A stretch of 64,000 bases of DNA. It comes from Chamaea fasciata. Taxonomy: Eukaryota; Chordata; Aves; Passeriformes; Sylviidae. The stretch is taken from assembly GCA_029207755.1 (NCBI GenBank), contig JARCOQ010000002.1:93285087-93349086 (forward strand), given 5' to 3'. The notes under the pieces were generated by a model, which was not told the DNA's origin, did not search any database, and saw nothing but the letters and a program-made list of their open reading frames with translations. The translations under genes were made by a program, and so were the position numbers. Positions 11,801 through 24,900 of this stretch are shown piece by piece (positions within the stretch are counted from its first letter, which is position 1; every line of letters starts with the position of its first letter).

Positions 11801-13369
11801 GTGCCTATTTTCAGATAGAATTCTGTAATGAAAAATTTCAGGGTTGCTGTGTCTTAGAGGAATACCTGGAGAGTTGGTCCACTTACTACACTAAAATAGC
11901 TAATGGGGAACTGCAGGTAGGACAGCAGACACACTCTTATCTCCTCAAAATCTCTGCAGTTTTAGCTGAGATAAACCACATTGTTCACTTTGCAATTGCC
12001 ACTATTAACATTCTCTTTCTCCTATGCCTTTACTCCACTTTGTAGCTCAATCCACAGTTTATGAGGGAATTAAACATCCTTCCACAACTTTCTTGGAGAC
12101 TTTTACGGTTTAGTCATAATATATCATTTAATGGTTCTTCATAGGATGAAAAATTAATTATGTGATATTGTAGGGGCAATAAGTTCTTTTTTTTTTTTTT
12201 TCAGATGTTCAGAAGAGACTTAAATGACATAATTTCTTTTGTGGTTAACTTCCAAACTATTCTGCACTACCATTATGTGTTACATTGGGATTGCGTTAGG
12301 GAATGACAGGCTAGAAAGGAAATCCAATCCTCTCTCAAGAAGAAAAGTAGATTTTCAGACCAGAGATTAGGTTTGGGTTTAGGCCATCCTTCTTGATTAA
12401 TAGAAGGAGTCAGAAGCATTGATGAGAATGACAGTGGGAACTTGACAGTGCCAGTACCAGTCTGATATACGTTTACATAAATTTATATGTGCTTTAAATG
12501 AGAGGTTTATGATCAATTGCTTTCAATTTTGCAATGTTTTCAGACTTTTTCTTTTCATTGTCCACCTTACCTGGGGAAGATGTGTATGGAGGAAGGGGTG
12601 AGTAGAAAACAAGAGAAACTATGGAAATGACATGTGAGTTTTTAGACACTGAAAAGTTATTTACTTACTTGTCTTGATAGCTTTATAGATATCTGATATC
12701 ACTTGTTCTGGATACTATATGGCCACATGTTCATGAATTGTATTTTTATTGCTCAATAATTCTGAAAATAAGCATCAAAGCACAGTGAAAAATAGAAGTT
12801 TCTATTTTAAATCTAGACAACTGTCATTAAAATTAATATTAATATACATTCAAAAACTTTTTAAAGTAAATTCTTTTTTTTATATTTTGACAGATCCAAA
12901 ATCTTGTGAGAAGTGAAAATTATATCCTAGAGGAAAACATTTGAGAAGCAGTATATCCCTTCTCTCTGTTTTTATTTCTGTAAGGTCTTTACTTTGAACT
13001 GCAGAAAACCTGAATACCTGAAGTATATTTCAGATACTTCTGGCATTATGAGATTTAAGATTCCAGTTTGAACTTCATGCACTGTTGGGGAAGGTGAATC
13101 AGGGAAACCTTATAAATATGATTGCTTAGCAAAAGATTCTGAAAATATGAAACCTATAATCGAAATAGAAATGGAAGCTTACTTTGAGTTGTAGGATACC
13201 GAGTCTTAGTTACTATATAACCTGAAAACAATAGCCTAGCCAGCTGAAGGAGAATCCCTTTTGAGTGAACAATACCTTTCTGCTGGCTAAGAATCCAAAG
13301 GTCAATGTAGCAAAACAGAAAAGTCTGAAGAGTAGTTTTTAGAGTTTAAAATATAACAGAGTATGGTAA
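8811..13369. other. mostly AT-rich DNA, no definite gene
   Basis: I see no CR1 or known LTR consensus here. The segment about 10,430-10,990 is GC-richer and includes an imperfect palindrome CCTGGGGGTCACCCCCTAGG at 10,488-10,507, so it may be an unrecognised repeat. One weak candidate exon at 11,815-11,916 is listed separately. Short A and T runs occur, for example about 12,187-12,201. Confidence 0.4.
11815..11916 (+). other. weak candidate exon (102 bp)
   Basis: A polypyrimidine-rich stretch ending TTTTCAG (to 11,814) precedes a 102-base segment that is open in one frame and ends CTGCAG followed by GTAGGA, a plausible donor site. The length is an exact multiple of three (phase 0), and the translation includes CCVLEEYLESWSTYYTKI, which looks more protein-like than most frames nearby. 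However, the same frame stays open on both sides (11,770-12,045), so the splice sites are not needed to explain it. I recognise no family; a fibroblast-growth-factor match was considered and dropped. Confidence 0.15.
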
Positions 13370-13792
13370 TGTAGTAGTTCTTATAGGCTATATGTAGATT
13401 ATATAGGATTTTGTGTCTTGTATTGGTTAGTCACTGTAAATTAGAATATTCATCTCAAAAGAAGATACAATGTATTGTAAAAAGGACCTCGCTCTCTTAT
13501 CTCCTTCGTTTTGCTCTTACCTCTTGCTCTCTTCACCTCTCTGCCCCCTACTCTCGTTCCTACCTCTTCCCCCTGCTCTCTGACCCCTGCCACCTTGCTT
13601 CCTCGCTCCCTTCTCTCTTAACTCTTACCCTCTTGTTCTTTCTCCCGCTCTCTCTGGGACTTCCCTCCAGCCAAGGCTGGTGGCTGAAGGCAAGGCCCTT
13701 TTTACCCACGACCCTTGCAATAAAACCACGTATTCTAGAATATCTCAGGTCAGCAGAGTTCCTTCTCCCTGCCATCCATGGATGCTCCTACA
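13370..13792 (+). mobile_element. probable ERVK-like LTR
   Basis: The segment runs from TGTAGTAG to CTCCTACA, giving the inverted terminal pair TGTAG/CTACA typical of retroviral LTRs. It contains a long CT-rich tract (about 13,490-13,660) and a poly-A signal AATAAA inside GCAATAAAACC near 13,720, followed by about 70 bases that would be R/U5. Together these resemble short beta-retrovirus-like (ERVK) LTRs of birds. No clear target duplication is present: the left flank reads TGGTAA and the right flank ATGCAC. Either the start is slightly misplaced or the flanks have mutated. No retroviral genes adjoin it. The CT tract produces an open frame that I do not regard as coding. Confidence 0.6.
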
Positions 13793-13934
13793 ATGCACAC
13801 TTGAATTAATGATAGGTTACATTTGAATGAAAAAAACATTAGTTTCCGATATAGCACAATATCCATGTGCAAATTTAGATATAAATATTAATCATCTTAC
13901 CATTGCAACCTTTCTCTTTTAAGGTTTATAATTA

Positions 13935-14247
13935 TGACCTTCCAGTATCTGAAAGGAGCCTACAAGAAAGGTGGAAAAACATTTTTTCACAAAAGCGTAT
14001 CGTAATAGGACAAAAAGGAGTGGCTTCAAATGGAAAAATACCTGTAGATTAGATATCAGGAAGAAATTCTTTACAGTGAGGACAATGAGACATGAGATGT
14101 GTGTGGCCCATTCCTGGAAGTGTTCGAGACTGGGTAGGATGAGGCTTGGAGCAAACTGGCCTAGTGGGAGGAGCCCCTGGGCACAGCACAGGGGTTGGAA
14201 CTAAAATGGTTGTTAAAGGCCCTTCTAACCCAAAGTATTCTACAATT
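13935..14247 (+). mobile_element. CR1 LINE 3' end
   Basis: It begins with the CR1 phrase 'ccttccagtatctgaaagg..cctacaagaaa', continues through 'atcaggaagaaattcttt' and the 'ggcccttctaaccc' box, and ends near 'attctac' at 14,247. This is the end of ORF2 plus the 3' UTR of a 5'-truncated, old copy in plus orientation. Confidence 0.9.
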
Positions 14248-14829
14248 ACATCACTTCTTCAAGTGAATTCACTGGCTAAAATTTAAGACGTTGTAGGGAC
14301 ATTGTACCATTTATCTAAAAGTAGTGTCGTTGCCCACTCTTTCGAGTATCAATGTCCTTTGAAAAAGGTGAAAAATGTAGGAGAAAAAACAAGTTTGTTT
14401 GAAATAGTTAAGAAAAATATCCATAGTTTAGTCCTTACTGTCTAATAATCAAACATAATTGTTTGATTGGTGTAGTACTCTGTCTGTGAATTGCCTACTT
14501 TAGGTTTCCTCCCACGCAAATAATTTCTGCCAATAAGATATTCTCATTGGTGAAAGTTTTTATTGTTTCTGAGGTAGTTTCAATAAATGTCATACATTTC
14601 ATTTTAATAAAAAGTGACCTTCTAGAACTTATTGAATACACTGAATAATCAATAGAAAAAATTTCCCACTTTCCAGCTCCCTAGCTGTGGAATACCATTG
14701 TGGTTCCTTCAACGGGGACTATCTCATGAGCTAATTGTGTATAATATCACAGTTACTACATTATATGACAAGAACAAAACTTTTTACACTGTAGGAATTT
14801 AACAATCTCCAGTTTATATTAACCTCCAA
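14248..14829. other. AT-rich DNA, no gene seen
   Basis: Nothing recognisable was found between the CR1 end and the LTR-like block. Confidence 0.4.
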
Positions 14830-15148
14830 GTACATTTCTGTGGAAAACTTGGGAGATTGGATGTCAGGAAGATGTTAATGGAGTAAGCCCAATTGGTTCA
14901 AGACCTGAGACTTATAAGGCCAAGCCCCTGCCCAGTAAATACGATTGGACACTGGCACCAGGTAAAACCCTATAAAATGCCAGGTTAACCACACCCCCTG
15001 GTCTTTGAATGCAGCCTACAGTCTGTTGCATTAACAGGACATCTCTGGGCTCTCCATTGTACCCTTCTTGTTTATTAGCCACAATCAACCCAGCCAAACC
15101 GGGACTGGGGTCATGGGGACACCTTCCTCCCTCCCCCCCCCCCCCAAC
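14830..15148. mobile_element. LTR-like or promoter-like block
   Basis: A GC-richer segment contains TATAAAA at 14,971-14,977 with an inverted CCAAT (ATTGG) about 25 bases upstream. It ends in a run of 13 C followed by AACA (15,133-15,149). An LTR reading in either orientation is possible: on the minus strand it would start TGTTGGGGG and contain AATAAA near 15,070. I found no matching target duplication and cannot fix the other end, so this is a suggestion only. Confidence 0.3.
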
Positions 15149-15235
15149 ACTTTTTTTGTAGCTTTCTTTTATTTACTAGGAAAAAAAACCAAACAAAAAA
15201 GAAGTAAAGAAAAGAAAAAAGAAAAAAAAAACCAG
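15133..15235. repeat. C13 run followed by A-rich simple sequence
   Basis: A run of 13 C (15,133-15,145) is followed after a T-rich stretch by A-rich low-complexity DNA (about 15,181-15,232). Confidence 0.8.
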
Positions 15236-16611
15236 CAATTTTTTAGCAAAACACTAAACCATATTGGTCTTGTTGGGGTTTTTTTTGTTCAGAATTGAAA
15301 CAATAATTTCTATTTGAGGAAATTTAACACTCATTGCACTAAAATGGAATAAGTATATTTAGAAATAATAGGATCATATTTAAAGTAAATTACATATCAT
15401 AGAAATTATTAATCCTATTATTTTAAATTATGTTCAATGGGTTTGATAGAAGCCATAGGAAATACATCTTGACTTTGTCTATATCTGTTTTTTATCTTAA
15501 AACTTGCACATGAATGAAGGCTAAATATGCAGTGGAAAAGATAAACATCTAATCATGCTAAAGAAAAAATAAGTCTAGCTTAGTTAAAATAAATGAGATC
15601 ATTTTGTGAAAACAAATTACACTCAAAGCCAGCAATCACTCAGATTTCACCAAGATTACATATATTCAATTGAGCATAAATAAAGATTCTGCATTTTTTA
15701 ATTTGAAATTTTCTTTAACAGCTGCCATGCTTGTTTTGGGAGAGAAACATAATTTAGTTTAATCTAGTTTTGGAACAATTTTAATTTAATACTGAATAAC
15801 AGTATCAAGTGTTCATTCTGCTTTATTGCTCTAGCCTTTCACAGAGAAAGACTGTCAGACTATGAAATTCCCATAGCAGAGTTTTTATTAGTACTTCACT
15901 ATTAAATAAAGCCCTTTCTACCCCTTTAGTCTGTTTTCTCTTAATTTAGCAAGATAATAAAACATTCTCCATAAAAATTCCTTTGAATTTCTGCAATATC
16001 AAACTGTCCTTTGATTTAAAAGGTTAAACAGATCAAGTCATTTGATAAAGACTTATATTCAACTGGAAAAATCCAATAAATTGTTATAAAATTTTAATCG
16101 ATATTGATTTAATTCAACTGAATTATTTGATTTTTTGTGGCTTATTCAGAATTTGTTCTGACAATTTAAATTTTTATTTGAATTTTTAGCATTTTTTCCT
16201 TATCATAAATATAATAATTCAATTTTTATGGCTTATCTATATGCAAGTACTGGATTTTAATATACTTCCTGGATTTGAGCAAGACTTTAGTCTGCAAATT
16301 TTCTTCTACTGTTAATGGCATCATTTAAACTGGAAATAACACATAAACTTAGTAAAATCATCATCCACCCCAAAATTAAAGAAAAAACCAAAAACAGCTT
16401 CCTGTAAAATATGTTACTTCTCAAAGGAAGGAGAGTATGCCGATGACACTCATTTTCATGGACAGGTTGAGCCACAATAATGCCTCCTATTAAAAATGAA
16501 ACCTGAGGACATTTGAAGTTTTTAATTGTTTTAGGACTATCCTATTATCAGAGTGAAAGCAAGGGATTCTTAAAATACTATATTGGTTATTTTAAGTTTT
16601 CACTGTGACAG
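15236..16611. other. AT-rich DNA, no gene seen
   Basis: Ordinary AT-rich sequence with no recognised repeat consensus. Confidence 0.4.
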
Positions 16612-16938
16612 GTTGCAGCCGTTCAGTATTTGAAGGGAGTTTTTAAGAAAGATGAGAACAGATGTTTTAGTGGGGTTAATGGTTTTACAATAAAGGAGGC
16701 TTGGTTTAGACTAGGTATAAGGAAGAATTTTCTTACAGGGGATGGTGAAACACTGGCACAGGTTGCCCAGAGAGATGGACGCCCCATCCCCAGAAACATT
16801 CAAGATCAAGTTGAATGTGGCTCTGTGCAACCTTATTGAAATGAAGGGTGTCCCTGTTCTTTGCAGGAAAGTTAGACTACCTGACCTTTGAGTGCATCTT
16901 CCAACCCAAACTTTCTATGAGTCTGTGAATCTATGAAC
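16612..16938 (+). mobile_element. CR1 LINE 3' end
   Basis: Consensus phrases appear in order: a degraded 'cagtatttgaaggg', 'aggtataaggaagaatttt', 'gcacaggttgcccagagaga', 'cattcaagatcaa', 'catcttccaaccca' and the terminal 'tctatgagtctgtgaatcta'. The copy is plus strand, 5' truncated and diverged. Confidence 0.9.
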
Positions 16939-19900
16939 TTTCAAAAGTGATATTATCCAAGAAGTTTCTGAGAATCTGACTGTTTATATAAATTCGTGGA
17001 GGGAGCAAACCAACAACACACAAAAGCCCAAACACAAACTAACAAAAAAATTAAAAGCCAAAAATGGACTGCAAATTTAGAATTTTGAAAGAATTACTGA
17101 GCATACTGATATCTGCAGCTGAAAAGAGAGATACTGTATGCCCTCATGTGTCACATGTTCTAACATTACATATTGGTCTGTAAGTATGAGAAAACAGAAC
17201 ATAAGTAAACAATGGACAACAATAAAACAAAATTAATATAATTGCTGCTTCAGTGTAAGAAATGTGTTTTTGGAAGCCACTTGACTTTGCAAATAGTCTG
17301 TGTTCTATAATGTGTTAATGACAATGTGTTCAGAGTTGGCAAAGAACAAATTTGCAGGCCATACCATCCTACATTAAGTTGTTTGTTATGAGCTAAAAGA
17401 ATGACAATAAAAGCCTTAGAATGTTTAATGCTTGAGCAGATTTTCATATAACTTTTTTCTTACTTTTCCATTTGGTAGAATGACAGTGTAGCTCATTAGC
17501 CTTTTCTTCATCACCTTTGACTAGTAAAGTGAGAGTGAGCTATTTATAAAGGTCAAAAGAACTAGGACCTATGGACATTAGGACAAAATGTAGGTTTATT
17601 TGACAAACTCACAAAATTATTCTGCAGCGAGCTTTTCATTGGGAAAAGTGAGGAAAATAAAGGAAAAAGAAATGTTTACTTAGCAACACTTAAAATCCCA
17701 TAATCTATTCTTTCTTCAACAAGCAGCATTGGAGTAGTTGGTTTTAGGAGAGACCATACTACTCATATTTTTTTTTTTAATCAATGGAAAGTGGGCCAGG
17801 CAAACAGTACCTCACCTAATGATATGTTAATTAGATGATCACAGTCCATTCTGAAATAGTAGAGTCCCTGTACAAGCACTATGCAGAGGATGCTATAATT
17901 TGTCTGATGAGGTAGAGTACTTCAGCTTTGTCGGTACAGAAGTACTGAACATTTCTAACTATTATAGCATGAACAGAATGCTTACCACTATTCTATTATC
18001 CTACTGGAGTCACTGTAACTTACAAAAGAACTTCAGACCAGATGGAGAAGATTTGTCTGCTTTTATTTAGTAAGTTAAATGACAATATCTTAGGCACCTA
18101 AATTTGAACTGGCAATTTCAACTTATTTTTTGCCATTGTTCTTCCACAAGTTTTGGAAAACAAAAGCATCTTTTCCTTCATAATAAAATTTTGCTGGCCA
18201 CAGTAACATAAAGAAAGAGGCAGCCAGTGTGTACACAGCAAGAATAGTGAAAGGTTTCATGAATGTCAACTGTTGCATCATTTCTCAAGTAATTTTTTAC
18301 CTGACATCTTCCACCATGTCTTGTACCAGGAGGACAAAAACACAGGATTGTTTTCAGACCCCAAAAGAAAAAGCGTGACAGAAAATATTATAATAAAACT
18401 GCTTTAATAAAAAGATATAGAAAAGAAAGAAATAAAAATAATGAGTATGTCTTCCATCCCTTTAGGTGGTTTCATGTAGCACCAGATGGACCTCAGGCAG
18501 AGAGCCACAGCAGGCTGTGCAGACCCTACCCATGGGAATTGTCATTTTCACTATGCTATGGTTTCTGTAGTGTAACAAACAAAACCATACAGCTGCTTTT
18601 GACTGAGAGGAATGTTATCTCTTAATGTCCACTACAGCAATATTAGCTGCACATATCTACAACCTATATTTCATCACAGTGAGTGTACAAGGTATTTCAG
18701 CACAATCTCTTATGCTCTGATATATATATATACACTGTGGTGACTTATCAGAATATATGGGTTTCTTAAGCCCTAAATACAAAACCTAGTATGGCTATTT
18801 TGGCTTGCTGTACATCTCTACCTCCTTATCTCTGTCTTCTACAAGGCTCCTAATACATAACATCAGTAGACATAGACTCCCAAGCGTCAAGTGCATGTTT
18901 TTAGTTGAGAGCAAGTCATTCACAGAGAGTCTTTAGGACTTTTGTGAAAAGCCCAGAATTGCACACTATAGGGATGCAATAACTTATTTAGAAATATTCC
19001 TATTATTATTCATATTTATACCATTGACCTTAATCCAGGAACTGAAAAAAAAATCTCAGGTTATTTGGGAAGATACTTCCATTATAGGAAAAAAAGTGAG
19101 GTTACCAGTGGTAAGCCACACTTCTTAATTCTACTTCTTCTCTATGCTATGAATACAAGTACCACAAGGCAGAGGATGCAAAAAAAAAATTTGGTGTTAG
19201 GGCTCAGAACAAAAGATATCTGCTCATAACCTGTAGAGAAATTATTTATGGAAGATTATTTTGTTTTCTTCTTTGTCTGGAAAGTTGTAATGTTTGTTAG
19301 CTTCTTTTGATGAATAATGTTATATAGAGGTTAGGACTTGAAGGTCATGAAATAAGATGTTGTCATCGCTGACTGATGATTGCCATGTGAAACAAAAACC
19401 AAAATAACCTACTTATGTTTCCTGTCTTCATAAAAATGTGCAAAGTCATGGAAGATATTTTCTTGGTTTTCACTGCCTGTGACCTTTCCCATTACCTGAC
19501 CATACTGATACAGCTGGACTTTGGTTGACAGATAAAAGCCTAAAAAATATTATGCCTTGACAGAAGGGCTAATAGATCATCTCCTGCTCTGTCTACACAT
19601 TAAATCCTTGCCTATTGTAGATCCTTTTCCAGAATTTTTTCTTCCAATACCTTTGTAGTATCATCAATTTCTCTCCTCAAGTAAAACACTGCAAAAAGCC
19701 TTAAAAATGTTCACAGATGACACAGGACATCAGAAAGCTAGAGAGACTAGTGATAAAAGAAAATGAACCAGCCAGGAAACAGGGACTGCACACATCATTT
19801 GTAATAAAGGATCAACTAGCTTCCAGGGTTATATAGACTGTTTTCAGGGATATAACTTTGCAACTCAAGGAGTTGCTCATGATCTATGCTGAGACATTTT

Positions 19901-20297
19901 CAAGGATATTAAGCTTCAAAATAATGAGATCAACTACTCTCAAACTGTAGAATATGCTTTTTTGAGATATGAGAATGTTTCATCCCAGCCAAGTAGTTCA
20001 AAGAATTGTTTAAGTAGCTAATATAGAGCAGACAATGAGAACTGACAAAATATTTTGGGAATTATTAGAAGATGGTTTTGGAATACATATGTTAAATAAT
20101 ACATCTGTTTTATACACTGTTTATGAACGATGAATGGTCTCTGGAAAGTGATAACCATGGCATAAGGAATATAACCTTAATAACCATACTGAGAATATGA
20201 GAATTTTACAGTGATTTTTTTCTTATGAAATATGATATATAAGTCCTGTGTAAATGTGAAGAATCACATAATGGAACTAAGTCATACACAGTTTACT
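16939..20297. other. AT-rich DNA, no gene seen
   Basis: Only a short TA run near 18,720-18,733 stands out. I recognise no exon or repeat consensus. Confidence 0.4.
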
Positions 20298-20845
20298 TGT
20301 GGAATAGACTGGAATATTTCAGTGGGAAAGGTACTATAATAATCATCCAGACCAATGGCCTGATCAGTTCAGGGCTGACCAACAGTTTAAACATACTGTT
20401 AAGGACATTGTCCAAATACTTCTTAAACATTGGGAAGTTTAGAACATTGACCATCTCTTCAGGAAGTCTGCTTTAGGGTTCATCCACTCTCCAGGTAGAA
20501 AAATGGTTCTTGGTACCCAGTCTAAACCTCCTCTGACACAGGTTTAAACCATTCCCATGAGCTGAATCCAGGACCAGGTGGCTCAATTTCTACTGGTATT
20601 ATTAAAGACTGGGGTGAAAGAAACTCAAATCTGCATTGAAGGCTTCTACTTTTTCTCCATGCATATTTGTTAAATGACCATCTTCAGCAAGTATTGGTCC
20701 AATGTTTTCTCTAGACCCCATCCTGATATTAACAAACTTACAAAAACTCTTCTTGTTATCCCACACAATGGCCATGGCGCTGTAACTTCCTTTGAAGACT
20801 GACCTGACTTCCAGAGCTGATGGCAGAAGGACTGACATTAAATCT
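20298..20845 (-). mobile_element. internally deleted CR1 LINE
   Basis: The left part (20,298-20,575) is the CR1 3' region read on the minus strand: the reverse complement of the 'ctagtccaa..ggctgaccaa' and 'gtccaaatgcctcttaaac' type consensus, ending around 'cctctgacacaggtt'. The right part (20,602-20,838), translated on the minus strand, matches the linker between the CR1 endonuclease and reverse-transcriptase domains, with DNKKSFCKFVN, SRENIGPILAEDGHLTN and EKVEAFNADL. In a full element these two regions lie well over a kilobase apart, with the whole reverse transcriptase between them. The copy has therefore lost its centre, or two fragments of the same orientation lie side by side. Confidence 0.8.
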
Positions 20846-21845
20846 GAAGTTTTTTAATAAGTATGTGAAAATGTAGAAACAAAGGCAGTTAGTAGTATGC
20901 AACCAACTCTACATTGCAATGAAGGGAAAATACCAATGTTGTTTGAGAAACTTACTCTGGAAAGGTAAAACAAAGGAGTACATTCATATTAAGGTTCATC
21001 TTGTAAAAGAGATGTGATTTTTCTTCTGAGAAAATATTTAAAAATGCATCAATACAATTACTTCTGTGTGGGAGTAATTATAAATATCTCCTAATGGATA
21101 TACTGACACAGTATTAAAATGCACATTTAACAGCTAAAATCATCCTTTCCAATGATGATAAGTATATACAAAAGCACATAGTCATAGCAAGATAATAGAT
21201 AGGAAGGTAATTATGATTCATATGAACATGGAATATCACTGTAATTGCATATTGCATGATGTTGAAAGGTAATTAGTCCAGCAAGAACTTTTAATATGGA
21301 TTGAATGTGCTGAAAGAAGTACTTTGCCTCAAAAGTAGAGGATAAAGACTGGATGCTCTTTGCCCAATTCCCATTAATCGTCTGAAGATCAGTGGTTATG
21401 TACTTCTATCTTTCAAAAGCTCCTCTAAGAAACTCGGCCTAAATATGTCTTGGGGTTTTAAGCAAGAGCAAAGAGCAAAGGAGAAACATAGTTTTAATCT
21501 GACACTCAGAACAGAGAATAAATTATTAACATACACAAGTATAAAGAACTATTAGAGGATAAAGTGAAGGAAGGAAAGATTTAATCTGAAAAACAAATAC
21601 TGTTTCCAGATGGTGATTCCTGATATGTGAGAGATAAGTAAGAATTTTAATCCCTCACTCTATTAAAAATACTATTTCAGTGGGGAAAGAAAAAAAATCC
21701 CACTGTAGCAATAAAACGTCTTAAATACTGTAATAGGTTTTTCATACCTCTAACTTTTCTAACAATTTTGTGACTAAACACTATTTTAGGGATGCCATTT
21801 TAGTTATATTCATATGGCAGTTACTCAGATAGAAAACTGAATTAA
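20846..21845. other. AT-rich DNA, no gene seen
   Basis: Nothing recognisable. Confidence 0.4.
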
Positions 21846-21849
21846 ATGA

Positions 21850-21956
21850 TTCATTGCCCCCATGGCAGACAGGTTGGAACTATATGATCTTTAAGGTCCC
21901 TTCCAACTCAAACCATTCTGTAATTCTATTATTCTATTATTTCTGTGATTTCTATC
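21850..21956 (+). mobile_element. short CR1 LINE 3' terminus
   Basis: This is the last roughly 100 bases of a plus-strand CR1: 'ggttggaactatatgatctt', 'ggtcccttccaactc', 'ccattctgtaattctatta', ending in the characteristic short tandem ATTCTATT-type tail. Confidence 0.92.
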
Positions 21957-24900
21957 TGTATAAATGGGCTAACATCATGTTGCACCTGTAGCAGAACACT
22001 CTGCCTAAGCTGCCAAAACTCTATCTTGTTTACAAGTTATCAATGATGGCTTGAGCAAGGAGGGTCTGCTGACCAGTGATAAGATAGAGCAAAAATGATC
22101 CCCTGTTTTAGTGCTGAAGAACTGTACAGCCAGTTTGACCAAACTATCAGACCCACCTACAGGACATGCAAGACAGGTCTCCCTGACTGAGGCTGGAACC
22201 AGAAGACATGCAGTCCCTGATACAAAGTGAGAGTTGGAAATGTAGAGCAGTAGAAACCACAGCTGATAACGCCTTTTTCATCAGAGAAGCATATTTTACT
22301 GAATAAACCAGACAATACCAGTCCTGGAAGGTATGTGACTGACATTTAATCACTATTCTATAAAACACCACTGTTTCATGGTAAGGACTTCTAGCATATC
22401 TCTTGAATGTGTGTGAAAATAATTCCCTTGAGTGGAGACAGTCCTCAAGGTTACTTCTCAAGGCCAAGCAAAACAGTTTTATCCACAGTTGTTCACATAG
22501 GTGAGTAATATCAATCACTACCTATTAATTGTTTTGCTAGCTTTAATATAATTGCTTCAATATAATTTATTTAATTTAATGTATTTGTTGCAATATTGCT
22601 TAAAAATATTTTATTATACTAGTAGTTACAACTATCCATACTGTTTAGTAAACAATTCTTATAAAGGTATTTTGCCTAAACATTATCACTATGGTAATCA
22701 ATTTAAATAAATAATTGTATCCACATAATTATATTTGATTTTTCATCCTTAATCTTCCATGACAAAGTTGTTTAAACATTTAATTGCATGAGTATAATCT
22801 TTTTAACATAAACCACTGACTAAGTCTGGGGTTAAGATTGGATCCAACCTAGACTCCTCTGTGATAATACAAGGGAGGCTTTTTAGGACCTTGTGACTGA
22901 ACCAGAGGGTTTCCCTGATAAATTTTTCTAAAGCTCCCATTCTGTTCATGAGAGCACCTACAGTTACAATATTATTAACTGAAGGGCATCCCTATTCTGA
23001 TATTTTATATAAAGGCTGAAGAATATCTTTTAATACTGTTATTCTTATGGTCAGAGTTTCTGCTTATTTTGAAGTTAAAAGTTATGATTTTCATCATATA
23101 TTCTCCTTATTTGCATGGTTAAAGCCAAGTTATAAACTTTCTGTCCCTGCTTCTAAGCATTACTGCATTTCTATACACAAAAGTTTGATGAACATCCATC
23201 AACTGCAGCAAGACGGATATATATAAAAGACAGACAAGTTTAAGTGCCACAGAAATCAAGTTTGAAGTCTTGGAGTAGGGAAATACAGACTTTTTAGCTC
23301 CCTTCGTTGCTTCCCTCTTCTCCTTTTGATGAACTCTGAGTCTTAAGGAATGCAGGAGAGCTGTCTTTGTACTCTTCTTGGTCCACAGCATGTGTCAGTA
23401 GGGATGTTCTTTCCTTTTCTGTAGGAATAGATTAATGGACTGGAAAATGTGATTGCTGTAAGAATGTGTGCCACCATTACTGGTGGTAAACGTGGTACCT
23501 CTGCTTATATCCTGAATAAAAAAGCCTTTAGTTTATCAGAAAAAATCATCAGAAGAAAAAGTATTTGCATAGAGATTTTCAGTGTCCTTCTTGATTGTGT
23601 TAAAAAAAAACTCTTAGGATTTTTTTTTATTGATGTTGTATTGCATTGAATTGGTATATTGTATGTCAAAAATATGTTCATATTATTAACTTTGTAGAAC
23701 TCTTAAAATGAAAGCTTTGTTAACTTTTTCATTTATGTTTTGCTTTGTAAAAAATCTCATTTACTGACTGCATTAGTTACAGGCCTCTCTAGTGAGACAA
23801 AGTAACTACAAATAAACTTAGCCCAGCAACTAAGTATGATTTTTGTCTGCTCTTTTATCATTATCAGAGGTCATAAGGCATTACAGGTAGGTCAAGTAAT
23901 TTTTTGCCCAGCTGTGTGCTGCAAAGAGCAACATAGAAACTCAACAACCAACTCTAAGCCAAACTGAATGACAAGTAGCAAAGTTTAGGAAGGGTATATA
24001 TTGTATGTTCCACGTTTCAAACCGCCAGTTTTGCAAGGATGACAAGCAGAAGACTGTGTGTCTCATAAATGTAATCAATTCCTCACAGAGTGCATTGATT
24101 CAGAGAGCCAAAATGCAACTCCAGTTTTCATTAAGTCTGATCATCTCTATCCTATAGGCTGCTAGGTGTGCCATAGGTCTTCCTAGAAATAGGGCAGTGC
24201 TTAAAAATGTGTAAAGTCCACTTAAAAAAAGATAACAGTTATCAATTTCTTTTTTAGCTTTGAATAAATAAGAATCCATCAATTAGAAGTGTTTTTTTTT
24301 TACTTTGTAACTTTTCCATATAAACTAATCATTGTGAACATTTATATCTATGTCAATTCAGCAGAAAAAACCCCAAAGGATTAAATACCCTATCAGTTTG
24401 AAAAACAGTGTGTTAATGGCATTCCTATACAAAAAGTCAGTTTTGATTTGGTTTATTTTTTTTTCCTGATGAAATGCCTCCCTGCTCGAGAAAGAAGAAT
24501 TTTGTAACACAGGAGAGAAAGCTTTGGTGCTACTGTCAACTCTGATGAAAGAGAATAAGGGATTTCACCTTCAAAACCAAGACAGAAATGAATAGGTAGT
24601 GATAGCAAGGATAAATGAGAAGCCAATGCAGTCATACAAACACTCATCCTAAGAGGGCTGACAGGAGATATTAGGATTCACCCCGCAGTTCTCATTTTCA
24701 CATTAGTGGGGTGAGTGAGCAACAAAAGCTATTGATGCAGCCTCTGGGCATGGACTTCACCAGTGGCACATTGTGTATTATGGATTACCATTGTGATGCC
24801 CCTGATGTGAATTCCAATAAAATATATCTCAAAGAATAACTCAGGGTGTGTGTGTTTATGTGCATCTGCTCCCTTTATTATTCCCATATATTCCCAATAT

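Noticed and set aside
11770..12045. A fibroblast-growth-factor exon
   Set aside because: The cysteine and tyrosine spacing only loosely resembles that family, and key residues do not line up.
13411..13809. A 132-codon plus-strand frame rich in S, L and P
   Set aside because: It is a translation of the CT-rich tract of the probable ERVK-like LTR.
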